Of a stretch of 64,000 nucleotides of DNA, positions 25,813-34,290 are shown one piece after another (positions within the stretch are counted from its first letter, which is position 1; each line of letters starts with the position of its first letter). The position numbers were made by a program, and so were the translations under genes. The stretch is from UBA3478 sp049596955 (GTDB taxonomy: Bacteria > Bacteroidota > Bacteroidia > Flavobacteriales > Flavobacteriaceae): NCBI GenBank assembly GCA_049596955.1, contig JBMYMD010000003.1, positions 62,001 through 126,000 on the forward strand, in the 5' to 3' direction. The notes beneath the pieces were generated by a model. That model was not told where the DNA came from, did not search any database, and saw only the letters and a program-made list of their open reading frames with translations.

Positions 25813-26277
25813 ATGAATATAAGTAAAGTAGGGGAGCAGATAAAAGAATTTAACACCCTTAATCAAGAAGGAAAAGAAGTGCGATTAAGTGATTTTAAAG
25901 GTCAAAAGTTAATCGTATTCTTCTATCCAAAAGCTAGTACTCCTGGTTGTACTGCAGAAGCCTGTAGTCTAAGAGATCATTTTGATAAATTGAAAAGTTT
26001 AGGATATACTCTTCTTGGAGTAAGCGCTGATAGTCCAAAGAGACAAACAAACTTCAGAGATAAGTACGAGTTCCCTTTTGATTTACTGGCAGATGAACAA
26101 CACGAAGTCATAAATGCTTTTGGCGTTTGGGGACCGAAAAAATTCATGGGGAAAGAGTACGATGGTATTCATCGGGTAACCTTTGTGCTAGACGAAAACG
26201 CAACAGTCACTCATGTTGTCAACAAAGTCACCACAAAAACACATGGTTTACAACTACTAGAGTTGCTTAATGCTTAG
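25813..26277 (+). CDS. bcp: Thioredoxin-dependent thiol peroxidase, Bcp/PrxQ peroxiredoxin
   Basis: A 154-residue cytoplasmic peroxiredoxin that reduces hydrogen and organic peroxides using thioredoxin. The peroxidatic Cys46 and resolving Cys51 lie in STPGCTAEACSLRD, the PrxQ CX4C arrangement. FFYPKASTPGCT gives the conserved Pro/Thr around the active site. Length is standard. It is divergent from nth with a 29-base gap holding a TATTTTTA box (a one-base variant of the -7 consensus). Its TAG stop shares four bases with the stop of the gene on the opposite strand. Confidence 0.95.
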   Translation: MNISKVGEQIKEFNTLNQEGKEVRLSDFKGQKLIVFFYPKASTPGCTAEACSLRDHFDKLKSLGYTLLGVSADSPKRQTNFRDKYEFPFDLLADEQHEVINAFGVWGPKKFMGKEYDGIHRVTFVLDENATVTHVVNKVTTKTHGLQLLELLNA

Positions 26278-27743
26278 GCGTTCAGTAATTTCTTGGAATT
26301 CGGTAATTCTTTAATCGATCTAAAAAGTTCTTTTTCTTTGATGATTTCCGCAATACCTTCAGGGAGTAATTCTTCCCAACCTTGTTCATTGGCAATGATC
26401 ATCCGCAGCACTTCTCTTGAATAAATATCGAGTACATCAGGGTCATAATCAATGATGTCCATCACCTTTCCATTGTATTTAAAGAACTTATACAATTCTT
26501 TCATTCTAGGATGTACCTTGACATTGTTACTGGTCAATAGTTCTTTAGTGTCCGGATGAAGCATTGGATAGAGATATATCTTGAGATTTTTAAAGAATAA
26601 CTTGCCAAAAGCCTCCAAAATACCTCCACTTAAATGACGGTAATATTTTTCGTCAAATACTTCTACAAAGTTGTTAATACCCATAGTTAGGCCTATTTTA
26701 TTCTTTGTATACTTATTGAAGTATTCTACGAGTTTGTAGTATTCCTGAAATTTTGAAATCATTACTGTGTGACCTAATGAACACAATAGTGTAGCACGGT
26801 CTATAAAGTCAATTTCATCAATTTCTCCCAAGGATTTCAAATTTGAAAGTGTGATTTCGAATATTACTTCAGTGTCTTTGTAATTTACAGTGGTCTCTTG
26901 CACAAAAATTTCATAAGACTTCTTAAACATGTCCATGTTTACCTTGGTTACAGGTCTAAAACTACCTCTTAAGGCCAGGATATTTTTCTTGTACAGTACT
27001 GCAGCCGGCAAAACATTAAAGCCATCTGGGTTGAACATGATCGCTTCTGTCATATTGTTTTTAATAAGCTGCAAACTCATTAAACGATTATCGACGGTTT
27101 CAAAGTGTGGCCCTTTAAAGTTGATCAGATCAATTTCGATAGTATCTCTATCGATATGGTCGTATAAATACTTTAATAATTTCTTGGGTTTATCGTGCTT
27201 GAAAAATGCACCGTAAATGAGATTGACTCCTAGTATCCCGAGTGTTTCTTGCTGTAATCTCGCTTCATTTTGCTTAAAACGAATGTGCAAAATAATCTCG
27301 TCATAGGTTTCTTGATTTGGTTCTAACTGAAATTTAATTCCTATCCACCCGTGACCCTTATAGCGTTTCGAAAAATCAATTGTTGCCACCGTATTGGCAT
27401 AAGAGAAAAACAAATAATTCGGATTGTTTTTACGATCAATTCGCTCAGTCATCAAATTCATCTCGTGATTGAGCATTTTTCGAAGACGCGATTCTGTTAC
27501 ATATCGATTGTCTTCTTCAGCTCCATAAATAGCGTCTGAAAATGCCTTGTCATACGCACTCATCGCTTTAGCTATAGTCCCAGAAGAAGCTCCTGCTCTA
27601 AAAAAATGTCTGGCGGTTTCTTGACCGGCACCTATTTCGGCGAATGTGCCGTAAATGTCTTCGTGTAAATTGATCCGAAGCGTTTTGGCATCTACCGAAG
27701 GAATATTTTCAAACGCATTTTCTTTAAATGAAATCTGAGCCAT
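26274..27743 (-). CDS. Conserved 489-aa Bacteroidota protein, unknown function
   Basis: A cytoplasmic-looking protein with no signal peptide or membrane segment. I recognise it as a highly conserved flavobacterial family (N-terminal SVDAKTLRINLHEDIYGTFAEIGAGQETARHFFRAG). In databases it tends to carry unreliable names such as TonB-dependent receptor or nicotinate-nucleotide adenylyltransferase, neither of which the sequence supports. There is no beta-barrel pattern and no HxGH nucleotidyltransferase motif. The N-terminal block is Gly/Ala rich, followed by mixed alpha/beta sequence. It is a single gene, convergent with bcp and divergent from the MBL-fold gene. Function is unknown. Confidence 0.85.
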   Translation of the reverse strand: MAQISFKENAFENIPSVDAKTLRINLHEDIYGTFAEIGAGQETARHFFRAGASSGTIAKAMSAYDKAFSDAIYGAEEDNRYVTESRLRKMLNHEMNLMTERIDRKNNPNYLFFSYANTVATIDFSKRYKGHGWIGIKFQLEPNQETYDEIILHIRFKQNEARLQQETLGILGVNLIYGAFFKHDKPKKLLKYLYDHIDRDTIEIDLINFKGPHFETVDNRLMSLQLIKNNMTEAIMFNPDGFNVLPAAVLYKKNILALRGSFRPVTKVNMDMFKKSYEIFVQETTVNYKDTEVIFEITLSNLKSLGEIDEIDFIDRATLLCSLGHTVMISKFQEYYKLVEYFNKYTKNKIGLTMGINNFVEVFDEKYYRHLSGGILEAFGKLFFKNLKIYLYPMLHPDTKELLTSNNVKVHPRMKELYKFFKYNGKVMDIIDYDPDVLDIYSREVLRMIIANEQGWEELLPEGIAEIIKEKELFRSIKELPNSKKLLNA

Positions 27744-27758
27744 GAATTATTCTTTTCT

Positions 27759-27766
27759 CAAAGGTA
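27759..27766 (-). promoter_or_regulatory. Candidate -7 promoter element for the 489-aa protein gene
   Basis: TACCTTTG on the minus strand matches TAnnTTTG, 15 bases before the ATG at 27743. No -33 TTTG is seen. Confidence 0.4.
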
Positions 27767-27814
27767 AAACAACCTGTGCTGTCTTCCCTTCATTTTGTGC
27801 TATTTTTACACTAA

Positions 27815-28594
27815 ATGAATTTGAAAATTACATTTTTGGGAACAGGAACATCACAAGGAATACCAGTAATAGGTAGTGATCACCCTGTTTGCCTAAGCTC
27901 AAATTCAAAAGACAAAAGGCTGAGGAGTTCATTATTAATAGAATCCTCCGAAGGAACATCAATCGTAATAGATTGTGGTCCTGATTTTCGCCAACAAATG
28001 TTAAGAAATCCCATAGAAAAACTAGATGCGATTTTACTAACACACGAACATGCTGACCATACGATGGGAATCGACGACATAAGACCTTTCGTCTTTAGAC
28101 AGGGAGGAGTTGATTTTTACAGTTCAGAAGAAACTTTTAAGGCCCTAAAAAAACGTTTCGATTACATCTTTAACCCCGAATATCAATATCCAGGAATTCC
28201 GAAAATTGCATCCCATATATTTAATAGAGATCAAAGCTTTCAAATTAACGAACTAGAAATATCTACTATACTCGCTAGCCATGGACGTTCAGATGTATTC
28301 GGTTTTAAAATCGGAGGCTTAGTTTATTTAACTGACGTTAAGGAGATTACAGAAAGTCAATTGAAATATTTAATCGATTCAGATATATTAATTATTAATG
28401 CCTTAAGACGGGAATCCCATCATTCACATTTAAATTTAGATGAGGCCATAAACCTTTCAAGACAAGTTAATGCTAAACAAACCTATTTTACGCATATAAG
28501 TCATCACTTGGGCTTTCACGATGAAGTACAAAAAACCCTAGCGCCAAGTTTTAATTTGGCCTATGATCAGCTTCAATTAACATACACTTATTAG
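27815..28594 (+). CDS. MBL-fold metallo-hydrolase, PhnP-like phosphodiesterase
   Basis: A 259-residue metallo-beta-lactamase-fold protein. The N-terminal FLGTGTSQGIPVIGSDHPVC strand-loop is typical of the PhnP / cyclic-phosphodiesterase branch. The metal site HEHADH (residues ~74-79) is intact, and a later FTHISHHLGFHDE supplies further histidines. It probably hydrolyses a phosphodiester or cyclic ribosyl phosphate in the cytoplasm; the real substrate is unknown. No phosphonate genes are nearby, so the PhnP role itself is unlikely. It is followed one base later by the gene at 28596, probably cotranscribed. Confidence 0.88.
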   Translation: MNLKITFLGTGTSQGIPVIGSDHPVCLSSNSKDKRLRSSLLIESSEGTSIVIDCGPDFRQQMLRNPIEKLDAILLTHEHADHTMGIDDIRPFVFRQGGVDFYSSEETFKALKKRFDYIFNPEYQYPGIPKIASHIFNRDQSFQINELEISTILASHGRSDVFGFKIGGLVYLTDVKEITESQLKYLIDSDILIINALRRESHHSHLNLDEAINLSRQVNAKQTYFTHISHHLGFHDEVQKTLAPSFNLAYDQLQLTYTY

Positions 28595-28595
28595 A

Positions 28596-29090
28596 ATGAA
28601 AAAATCACTGTTTCTATACTTATTTGTTTTTACCCTACTCATTTGTTTATTTCAATTGGTTCAAGGAAACAACCAATTCAATGCCCTTTCGGCTGAAATT
28701 CAAAAACTCAACAAGAAATTAGATGAAAAAAATGAATACATTTCTAATTTAGAAACAGTAAATGAAAGCTGTACTTATTTTGACTACGATAGCAATCAAG
28801 AAGCCCAAAATTATCATCAAGACAAGAACATATCAGGTTCTTTAGAAAAGTACATATGGGATGATTTACTTTCCTATAATGACGCTGAAAACAGTAACTC
28901 ACTTATTCCCTACAAGGGAGATGAGAGTAACTTTATGATTAATAAGGTTAAACTATTAAATCACAAATGGCTAATCGCAGATTTTAGTGACTCCAAAAAT
29001 TGGGGTGAAATCACTCTTCGATACTTTATCAATGAAGACAATACGGTGGAGTATGAGTTAATGGATGCCTTGATTTATTCGACTAAATAG
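28596..29090 (+). CDS. Membrane-anchored or secreted protein with coiled coil, unknown
   Basis: A 164-residue protein. Residues 4-24 form a signal anchor or signal peptide, and residues about 28-58 form a short coiled coil (FNALSAEIQKLNKKLDEKNEYISNLE). An acidic globular part of about 100 residues follows, with WLIADFSDSKNWGEITLRYFI. I do not recognise a named domain. It starts one base after the MBL-fold gene and ends with 16 bases inside the convergent esterase gene. Presumably periplasmic. Confidence 0.75.
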   Translation: MKKSLFLYLFVFTLLICLFQLVQGNNQFNALSAEIQKLNKKLDEKNEYISNLETVNESCTYFDYDSNQEAQNYHQDKNISGSLEKYIWDDLLSYNDAENSNSLIPYKGDESNFMINKVKLLNHKWLIADFSDSKNWGEITLRYFINEDNTVEYELMDALIYSTK

Positions 29091-29710
29091 TACCATTGTA
29101 CCAAGGAATTCAAATTTTCTTGATTTATAGTGTGCCCCATATCTTGAAAAACAAAATGTTCATATTCGATATTGAGCTTGCTAAGTGCTGCTGGTATTTC
29201 GGCACTCCAACTCAGTGGAATTACGGGGTCTTCAGCACCATGAGAAGCATAAACTTTTAAATGACCGAATGAATTGTCCTTTGAAATTTCATTCAAGTCT
29301 TTATTAAAATAGCCGCTTAAAGCCATTATTTTAGAATACTGCTGAGGATATTTTGTAGCCAAAGCATAAGATAATATAGCACCCTGGCTAAAGCCTAAAA
29401 GATCGATATGACGAACTTGATACTGCTCTTTAAGGGCTTGAATAAAAACGTACAATTGCTCGACTATTTCTTTGGCTTGCTCAATATCAGACCATTTACC
29501 TTTGACCTCGTCAAAATGTATTGCATACCATGCGTAAGACTCCGGATACAATTGGTAGGGTGCTTGTAAACTAACCACATGGCTCTTACGTATAAAAGCA
29601 TCTGACAGTTGAAATAAATCATATTCGTTCGCGCCATAACCGTGAAGTATGACCAGTAATCTATCCGAAGAGCTAAGTGCATTCTTTTCGAGGTAATTAA
29701 AAGACTTCAT
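29075..29710 (-). CDS. Alpha/beta hydrolase, phospholipase/carboxylesterase type
   Basis: A 211-residue cytoplasmic hydrolase. The nucleophile elbow is GFSQG, the acid is the Asp in ASHGAEDPVIPL and the base is His in DMGHTIN. The N-terminal LLVILHGYGANEYDLFQL carries the oxyanion-hole HGYGA. This matches the LysoPL/carboxylesterase family of about 210-220 residues. It is the last gene of a minus-strand run with the dihydroorotase-like gene and a small membrane protein, spaced by 7-8 bases. Substrate unknown. Confidence 0.88.
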   Translation of the reverse strand: MKSFNYLEKNALSSSDRLLVILHGYGANEYDLFQLSDAFIRKSHVVSLQAPYQLYPESYAWYAIHFDEVKGKWSDIEQAKEIVEQLYVFIQALKEQYQVRHIDLLGFSQGAILSYALATKYPQQYSKIMALSGYFNKDLNEISKDNSFGHLKVYASHGAEDPVIPLSWSAEIPAALSKLNIEYEHFVFQDMGHTINQENLNSLVQWYYLVE

Positions 29711-29718
29711 TCAGGCAT

Positions 29719-30039
29719 TTATTTAATAAAGGTGAACCAATTTTGAAAATAGTAACCCAATAAGGGTAATGAATTACAACGTTCATTTCGAACCGACACA
29801 ACACCAAAAATCAGAGCACTTAAATAAACTACATAAAGTATGTAGAACGGAATTAGAAAGGTGTAAAAATTCAATAGATAAGAAGAAGCATGATAGAATA
29901 AATGTGCTCCAAATGCTTGTCTTAAATGAAAACTTGAAAAGGCAGTAGGTCGATCTGAATGACGACTCCAACTGATCAACAAACCAATAATTGTGATATA
30001 CGAAATAAGGGCGGTGGTTTTTCCCAAATCAGATTTCAT
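29719..30039 (-). CDS. Small multi-spanning membrane protein (DUF4870-like)
   Basis: A 106-residue protein with about three hydrophobic segments (residues ~9-25, 45-60, 62-85). The FSSFHLRQAFGAHLFYHASSYLLNF segment resembles the FHxRQ signature of DUF4870/Tic20-like membrane proteins. It lies between the dihydroorotase-like gene and the esterase, with 7 and 8 base gaps, so the three are almost surely cotranscribed. Function unknown. Confidence 0.75.
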   Translation of the reverse strand: MKSDLGKTTALISYITIIGLLISWSRHSDRPTAFSSFHLRQAFGAHLFYHASSYLLNFYTFLIPFYILYVVYLSALIFGVVSVRNERCNSLPLLGYYFQNWFTFIK

Positions 30040-30046
30040 ACTTTTC

Positions 30047-31282
30047 TCAGGAATTTAAATAAGCTTTACCCTTGTTTAAAATACCTAAAGGTTTGAACTC
30101 AAATTGTTCATTCTTCCATATTGAAGTGCTATTTGCAGTACTCGAATTTTTGATGTGTTTGCAAAAAAGACTTAAGGACGCTTCACTATTCACCGCGATT
30201 TGAGGTTTAGGCAAGTCAAAAATTTCATAAGCCTTTGTCATTAAGTCAACTGCCTTCTCAACGGACACTGTTTTGGTGAGCGCTCCAAAGGACACACCGA
30301 GACTTTCAACACCGAATTCAGCTTGTTCAAATACAGTTTCTTTCATATCTGCATGTAGTGCAAAATGGTCAGAATGAACAAAATCAATCAATCCTTTATT
30401 GAGTTGAGCGATTAACTTTTCATTATTTTCTTTAGTTCGTAAGGGAGGTAGCGTTTTAAAGAGCGTATCAAAATTGCTAATGTCGGAGTCACTGAAAAAG
30501 AGGTGATGAGGAGTAACACTGCAACTGACTTCTAGTCCTTCGTCTTTGGCTTTTGCCACATACTCAACAGCTTTTGCAGAACTCAAACAAGCAAAATGCA
30601 TTTTGCCTTTAGTATAGCGCAGTATTTCAAGGTCTCGTAAAACCCGTACTTCTTCGCTCAAATACGATATACCTTTAAGCCCTAGATGTGTGGATTGTTT
30701 TCCCTCATGCATCAATCCATTATTCATTAAATTTTCGTCTAGTGGATAATTGACCACCAGACCTCCGAAATTTTGAGTGTATTGCAATGCTAATTTTAAG
30801 AGTTGGGGGTTGCCAAGACCTTTTTTATAATCCGTAAAAGCGATAGCTCCATTTTGATTTAAATCAAACATTTCACTGAGCTGTTCACCTTGCAGATTTT
30901 TACTAATACTTCCGTTTACGTAGATATTAACTTCAGCTTTGTTTCTATTAAAGTAATCCAAGATACTTCCGTGATCAATAACGGGTTTTGTATTGGGGAG
31001 GATGCCTATAGTGCAAAATCCACCATGAATGGCTTCTTTAATACCAGCTGCAAGCCCTTGTCGCTGTTCAAAACCAGGCTCTCCAAAGTCAACTAAAGGA
31101 TCAATCCATCCTGGAGAGACCATTAAATCCTCGTCTTGAATGATTTCAACTTCAGTATCACTTAGCTTTATTTCATCTTCAATAGCAGAAATAATACCGT
31201 TTTCAATAAAAATATCTTTGTTTTGGAGGTGGAACTCTGAAGTGGAGTCTATGATTTTCGCTGAACGCAGTAAATAACTCAC
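30047..31282 (-). CDS. Dihydroorotase-like amidohydrolase lacking the HxH metal site
   Basis: A 411-residue amidohydrolase-superfamily protein of the multifunctional-type dihydroorotase branch (PNTKPVIDHGSI, VTPHHLFFS, TLPPLRTKENNEKL are family motifs). In active enzymes the first strand reads D-x-H-x-H-x-R. Here the equivalent stretch is GWIDPLVDFGEPGFE, with Leu and Asp replacing both histidines and Gly replacing Arg. Part of the distal site (HSDHFALH) remains. It therefore probably does not make dihydroorotate by the usual zinc mechanism. By analogy with non-catalytic PyrC' partners it may support aspartate transcarbamoylase; that is inference. A second, active dihydroorotase would be expected elsewhere. 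Confidence 0.85.
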   Translation of the reverse strand: MSYLLRSAKIIDSTSEFHLQNKDIFIENGIISAIEDEIKLSDTEVEIIQDEDLMVSPGWIDPLVDFGEPGFEQRQGLAAGIKEAIHGGFCTIGILPNTKPVIDHGSILDYFNRNKAEVNIYVNGSISKNLQGEQLSEMFDLNQNGAIAFTDYKKGLGNPQLLKLALQYTQNFGGLVVNYPLDENLMNNGLMHEGKQSTHLGLKGISYLSEEVRVLRDLEILRYTKGKMHFACLSSAKAVEYVAKAKDEGLEVSCSVTPHHLFFSDSDISNFDTLFKTLPPLRTKENNEKLIAQLNKGLIDFVHSDHFALHADMKETVFEQAEFGVESLGVSFGALTKTVSVEKAVDLMTKAYEIFDLPKPQIAVNSEASLSLFCKHIKNSSTANSTSIWKNEQFEFKPLGILNKGKAYLNS

Positions 31283-31310
31283 TAAAATTGCCTTTTACAT
31301 TGCGAAATTA

Positions 31311-31318
31311 CAAAACTA
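31311..31318 (-). promoter_or_regulatory. Candidate -7 promoter element for the dihydroorotase-like gene
   Basis: TAGTTTTG on the minus strand matches TAnnTTTG, 28 bases before the ATG at 31282. The region where -33 would lie is covered by the palindrome 31335-31349. Confidence 0.45.
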
Positions 31319-31334
31319 AAGTGAATAATCACCA

Positions 31335-31349
31335 CCTATTTTAAATAGG
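31335..31349. repeat. 7-1-7 palindrome CCTATTT-T-AAATAGG
   Basis: A perfect inverted repeat overlapping the last codons and stop of the SGNH hydrolase gene and the -33 region of the dihydroorotase-like promoter. It could be an operator or a weak transcript-end hairpin; it has no T-run. Confidence 0.5.
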
Positions 31350-31995
31350 GGAGCAAAATAGACTCCATTTTTAAATAGCCTTCTAAGGTTGGGTGAACAC
31401 CGTCATAGGCATAATTCTCATCTAAGCCCATTTTATCGTTTGTCATCTGAGCAAACATATCCACGTATTCTATCTTGTGATTTTCGGCCAACACCTTAAG
31501 TAAATTATTCAATTTCGGAATCTGAATATTAGGCTTTAAATGAGTACGCCACGGATAAATTTCTGCAGGTAGAACACTAATCAAAATAACCTCAATTTGA
31601 TTCGCCTTTGCGAGTTCGACCATACTTTCTATATATCCTGCTATTGCCGATAAACTGACCTTACCGTTATTTTCAGCAATGTCGTTAGTCCCGGCGAGTA
31701 TCACCACTTTTTTCGGGTTTAAGGCAATCACATCGGGTCTGAATCTCAACAACATTTGATCGGTGGTCTGTCCGCTTATACCACGACCTATAAAATTGTT
31801 GTCGGCAAAAAACTCAGGTCTCTGTTGTACCCAACCTTCTGTGATTGAGTTTCCCATAAAAACTGCCTCTACACCTTTGGAATATCTTGACTTATCGATT
31901 TCATTTAAAGAGTCATATCGTTGAAGAAAAGGATAATCTTGAGCCATCGTAAACGAGCTAAATCCAATTGCTAGAATCAATAAAAACCTAGTCAT
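31336..31995 (-). CDS. Secreted SGNH/GDSL-family hydrolase
   Basis: A 219-residue protein when started at the ATG at 31995, which gives a signal peptide (MTRFLLILAIGFSSFTMAQ). A longer frame to 32052 has no such signal. The SGNH blocks are present: the Ser in FMGNSITEGW, Gly in RGISGQTTDQ, Asn in LAGTNDIAEN, and Asp/His in YDGVHPTLEGY. Members are lipases, acetyl-esterases or related carbohydrate esterases; in the periplasm this one may deacetylate glycans. Its start overlaps the S10 peptidase stop by eight bases (ATGACTAG), so they are translationally coupled. Confidence 0.9.
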   Translation of the reverse strand: MTRFLLILAIGFSSFTMAQDYPFLQRYDSLNEIDKSRYSKGVEAVFMGNSITEGWVQQRPEFFADNNFIGRGISGQTTDQMLLRFRPDVIALNPKKVVILAGTNDIAENNGKVSLSAIAGYIESMVELAKANQIEVILISVLPAEIYPWRTHLKPNIQIPKLNNLLKVLAENHKIEYVDMFAQMTNDKMGLDENYAYDGVHPTLEGYLKMESILLPYLK

Positions 31996-33472
31996 ACTTG
32001 GCACTTTCTCCATTTGACAAACTGTTTTTAATAAAATCACGTATATCATCATTGGCGTTTTTTAAATCTTCTCTTCTCAAATACATCATATGACCAGATC
32101 TATATCCCTTAAAGGTAAATCGATCTTTCATTCTTCCACTAGGGTCAACTTGCCACATGGTATACTTTGCATTAAAATAGGTCGTTGCACCATCGTAATA
32201 ACCAGATTGTACTAAAACTTTCAAATATGGGTTTTGTGCCATTGCTTGTCTAAGGTCATCTCTAGTATTATCGTTATCATTATTCCAAGGGCGAACTGGA
32301 CCGAACATATTGTATTTTACATCCGTTTTAAACTTCAATTCTTCTTGTAAATAATAATTGATAGCCGGGGTAAAGCTGTGTAGCCAAGAAGTTATTTCAG
32401 AATTATAGTCAGGTCTCGCCCCGAATAATTGTCGGTCTATTCCTTTATACCTAGAATCTAAACGTCCTATGGTATATCCTCCGACCTCCTTCATTGCATT
32501 TTTCCAAAAAAACGAAGTAGGCACATCTAAGTTGTGATCTAAAATGTCTTTTCGTTCAAGTGAAGAATACTCAGCCATCTTAGAAGCGATGTTTTGGCGC
32601 TCATTTTCAGAAATAAACCCACCTTTTGCAATTGCCGGAATCAGCTCATTTATGGTGAAATCTTCAACTTCTGGAAGAAAATCTTCAAGCTCTTTATTTT
32701 GAAAGGCATCATCTAAGAGTTGGTGGTGCCATGCTGAAGCAGCGTAATAAGGTAAATTTAAAGCTGACGAAACAGGGCCACCTACTCGAATCACCTTATA
32801 ATCAGCAGGGCTTACCATAATTACACCATTGAGGTACATCCATTGCCTGTTTTGAAGTGCAAGAGAAAGCCCCATAACACGCGTTCCTCCATAACTTTCA
32901 CCGATGATATACTTAGGGCTGCGCCATCTATTGTGTCGGGTGACAAACGTATTGATCCAATCCGAGAGATAGGCGATATCTTCGTTAATGCCGAAAAATT
33001 TAGATCGATCAACTTCTTTACCACTCTCAGGAATGGTTCTTGAATAACCTGTGTTGACAGGGTTTACATAAACAATATCAGTTACATCCAATACAGAATA
33101 TGGATTTTCTTTAACCCCATAAGGTTGAACGGGATATCCTTCATCATCTATTTTTAAAATCCTTGGGCCTGTATACGCCAAATGCATCCATACAGAACCC
33201 GAGCCTGGACCACCATTAAAACTGATGAGTAGGGGTCTTGCCTCATTATTTTTGACGTCATTTTTGGTGTAGTAGGTGTAATGCACGCTTGCAATTGGTT
33301 TACCTGCCTCATCCCAAACAGGTTGAGTGCCCGTTTCGGCGGTATACTTTATCAATTTCCCATTGATAGTTACCTGATGTTGTGTTGTAACTGTTGTATC
33401 TACGGGTAAGCTTCTTTGCCCAAAACTAAGTGCGCAAATTATAAACGAAAAGAAAAATAAGCTTGTTCTCAT
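31988..33472 (-). CDS. Secreted serine carboxypeptidase-like peptidase, family S10
   Basis: A 494-residue protein from the ATG at 33472, chosen because it opens a signal peptide (MRTSLFFFSFIICALSFGQ). Family S10 features are clear: the oxyanion region FNGGPGSGSVWMHL, nucleophile Ser in GESYGG, Asp in LVQSGYYDGATTYF and His in YRSGHMMYLR. Bacterial S10 enzymes trim C-terminal residues from peptides in the periplasm. It is preceded by the TIGR02757 gene (gap about 44 bases) and overlaps the SGNH hydrolase gene downstream. The peptide substrates are unknown. Confidence 0.9.
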   Translation of the reverse strand: MRTSLFFFSFIICALSFGQRSLPVDTTVTTQHQVTINGKLIKYTAETGTQPVWDEAGKPIASVHYTYYTKNDVKNNEARPLLISFNGGPGSGSVWMHLAYTGPRILKIDDEGYPVQPYGVKENPYSVLDVTDIVYVNPVNTGYSRTIPESGKEVDRSKFFGINEDIAYLSDWINTFVTRHNRWRSPKYIIGESYGGTRVMGLSLALQNRQWMYLNGVIMVSPADYKVIRVGGPVSSALNLPYYAASAWHHQLLDDAFQNKELEDFLPEVEDFTINELIPAIAKGGFISENERQNIASKMAEYSSLERKDILDHNLDVPTSFFWKNAMKEVGGYTIGRLDSRYKGIDRQLFGARPDYNSEITSWLHSFTPAINYYLQEELKFKTDVKYNMFGPVRPWNNDNDNTRDDLRQAMAQNPYLKVLVQSGYYDGATTYFNAKYTMWQVDPSGRMKDRFTFKGYRSGHMMYLRREDLKNANDDIRDFIKNSLSNGESAKYD

Positions 33473-33516
33473 GTTAGTGGTGTTAGTTCCTCTAATGTAC
33501 AAAAGATTGCAGAAAA

Positions 33517-34290
33517 TCAGAACTGTTCGAAAACACCAAGTCCGAAAAGTGCAAAGTCAAACTTCACAGGGTCTTTGGGGTCAAATTTACGCAGTGCTTT
33601 ATCCAATTCCATAACAGCAAGATGGTCGTTCTGTTTGCGTTTTAAAAGCCCTAATTTTCTCGCGACTCGACCTGAATGAACATCCAGTGGTATAGACAAA
33701 ATTGATGGGTCAACCTGTTTCCAAATGCCAAAATCAACACCTTTTGCATTTGGTCTTACCATCCACCGCAAGAATAAATTGATTCGTTTGGCGGCGGATT
33801 TATTTAAAGGATCAGCGATATGTTTGAATGATCGATGCTGTGGATGTTTTGAAAAAAATGTAGACTTGAATCGACTTATTGCAAACTGTAAATGTTTTTC
33901 ATCCTCCTGATTTAAAAAGTACGATTCAAGTGAATTCTGCTTTTCGTACAACGCTTTTAGATTTTGAACGAAACAGATAAGATCTTGACCATTAAATGTT
34001 CTGTGTACAAAAGAACCTAAATTATTGATTTCAGCTTCATTTGCGTTCATGATGAACTCATAAGGGCTATTGTCGAACAATTCGATTAAGCGCTCTCCAG
34101 ATTTTATAATGGAATTTCGATTTCCCCAAGCTATTGTAGCCATTAGAAAGGCCATTATTTCAACATCCTTTAAATCGTTAAAACGATGAGGAATCAGAAT
34201 AGGATCAGTCTCTATAAAGGATAAAGATTCATACTGCTCTGCTTTGTAATTTAAAAAAGACCGAAGTTCGTCTTTATTGGAATAGCCCAT
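33517..34290 (-). CDS. TIGR02757/DUF2400 family protein, unknown function
   Basis: A 257-residue soluble protein. It has the family hallmarks DPILIPHRF near residue 25, AFLMATIAWGNRNSIIKSGE, RINLFLRWMVRP and IPLDVHSGRVARKLGL. The arrangement is all-alpha and distantly reminiscent of helix-hairpin-helix DNA glycosylases, but no biochemical role is known to me. It overlaps the upstream ABC ATPase gene by 17 bases, so the two are translated from one message. Confidence 0.88.
   Translation of the reverse strand: MGYSNKDELRSFLNYKAEQYESLSFIETDPILIPHRFNDLKDVEIMAFLMATIAWGNRNSIIKSGERLIELFDNSPYEFIMNANEAEINNLGSFVHRTFNGQDLICFVQNLKALYEKQNSLESYFLNQEDEKHLQFAISRFKSTFFSKHPQHRSFKHIADPLNKSAAKRINLFLRWMVRPNAKGVDFGIWKQVDPSILSIPLDVHSGRVARKLGLLKRKQNDHLAVMELDKALRKFDPKDPVKFDFALFGLGVFEQF

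Noticed and set aside
31996..32052. N-terminal extension of the SGNH hydrolase
   Set aside because: It would place 19 residues before a clear signal peptide and lies entirely within the upstream peptidase gene.
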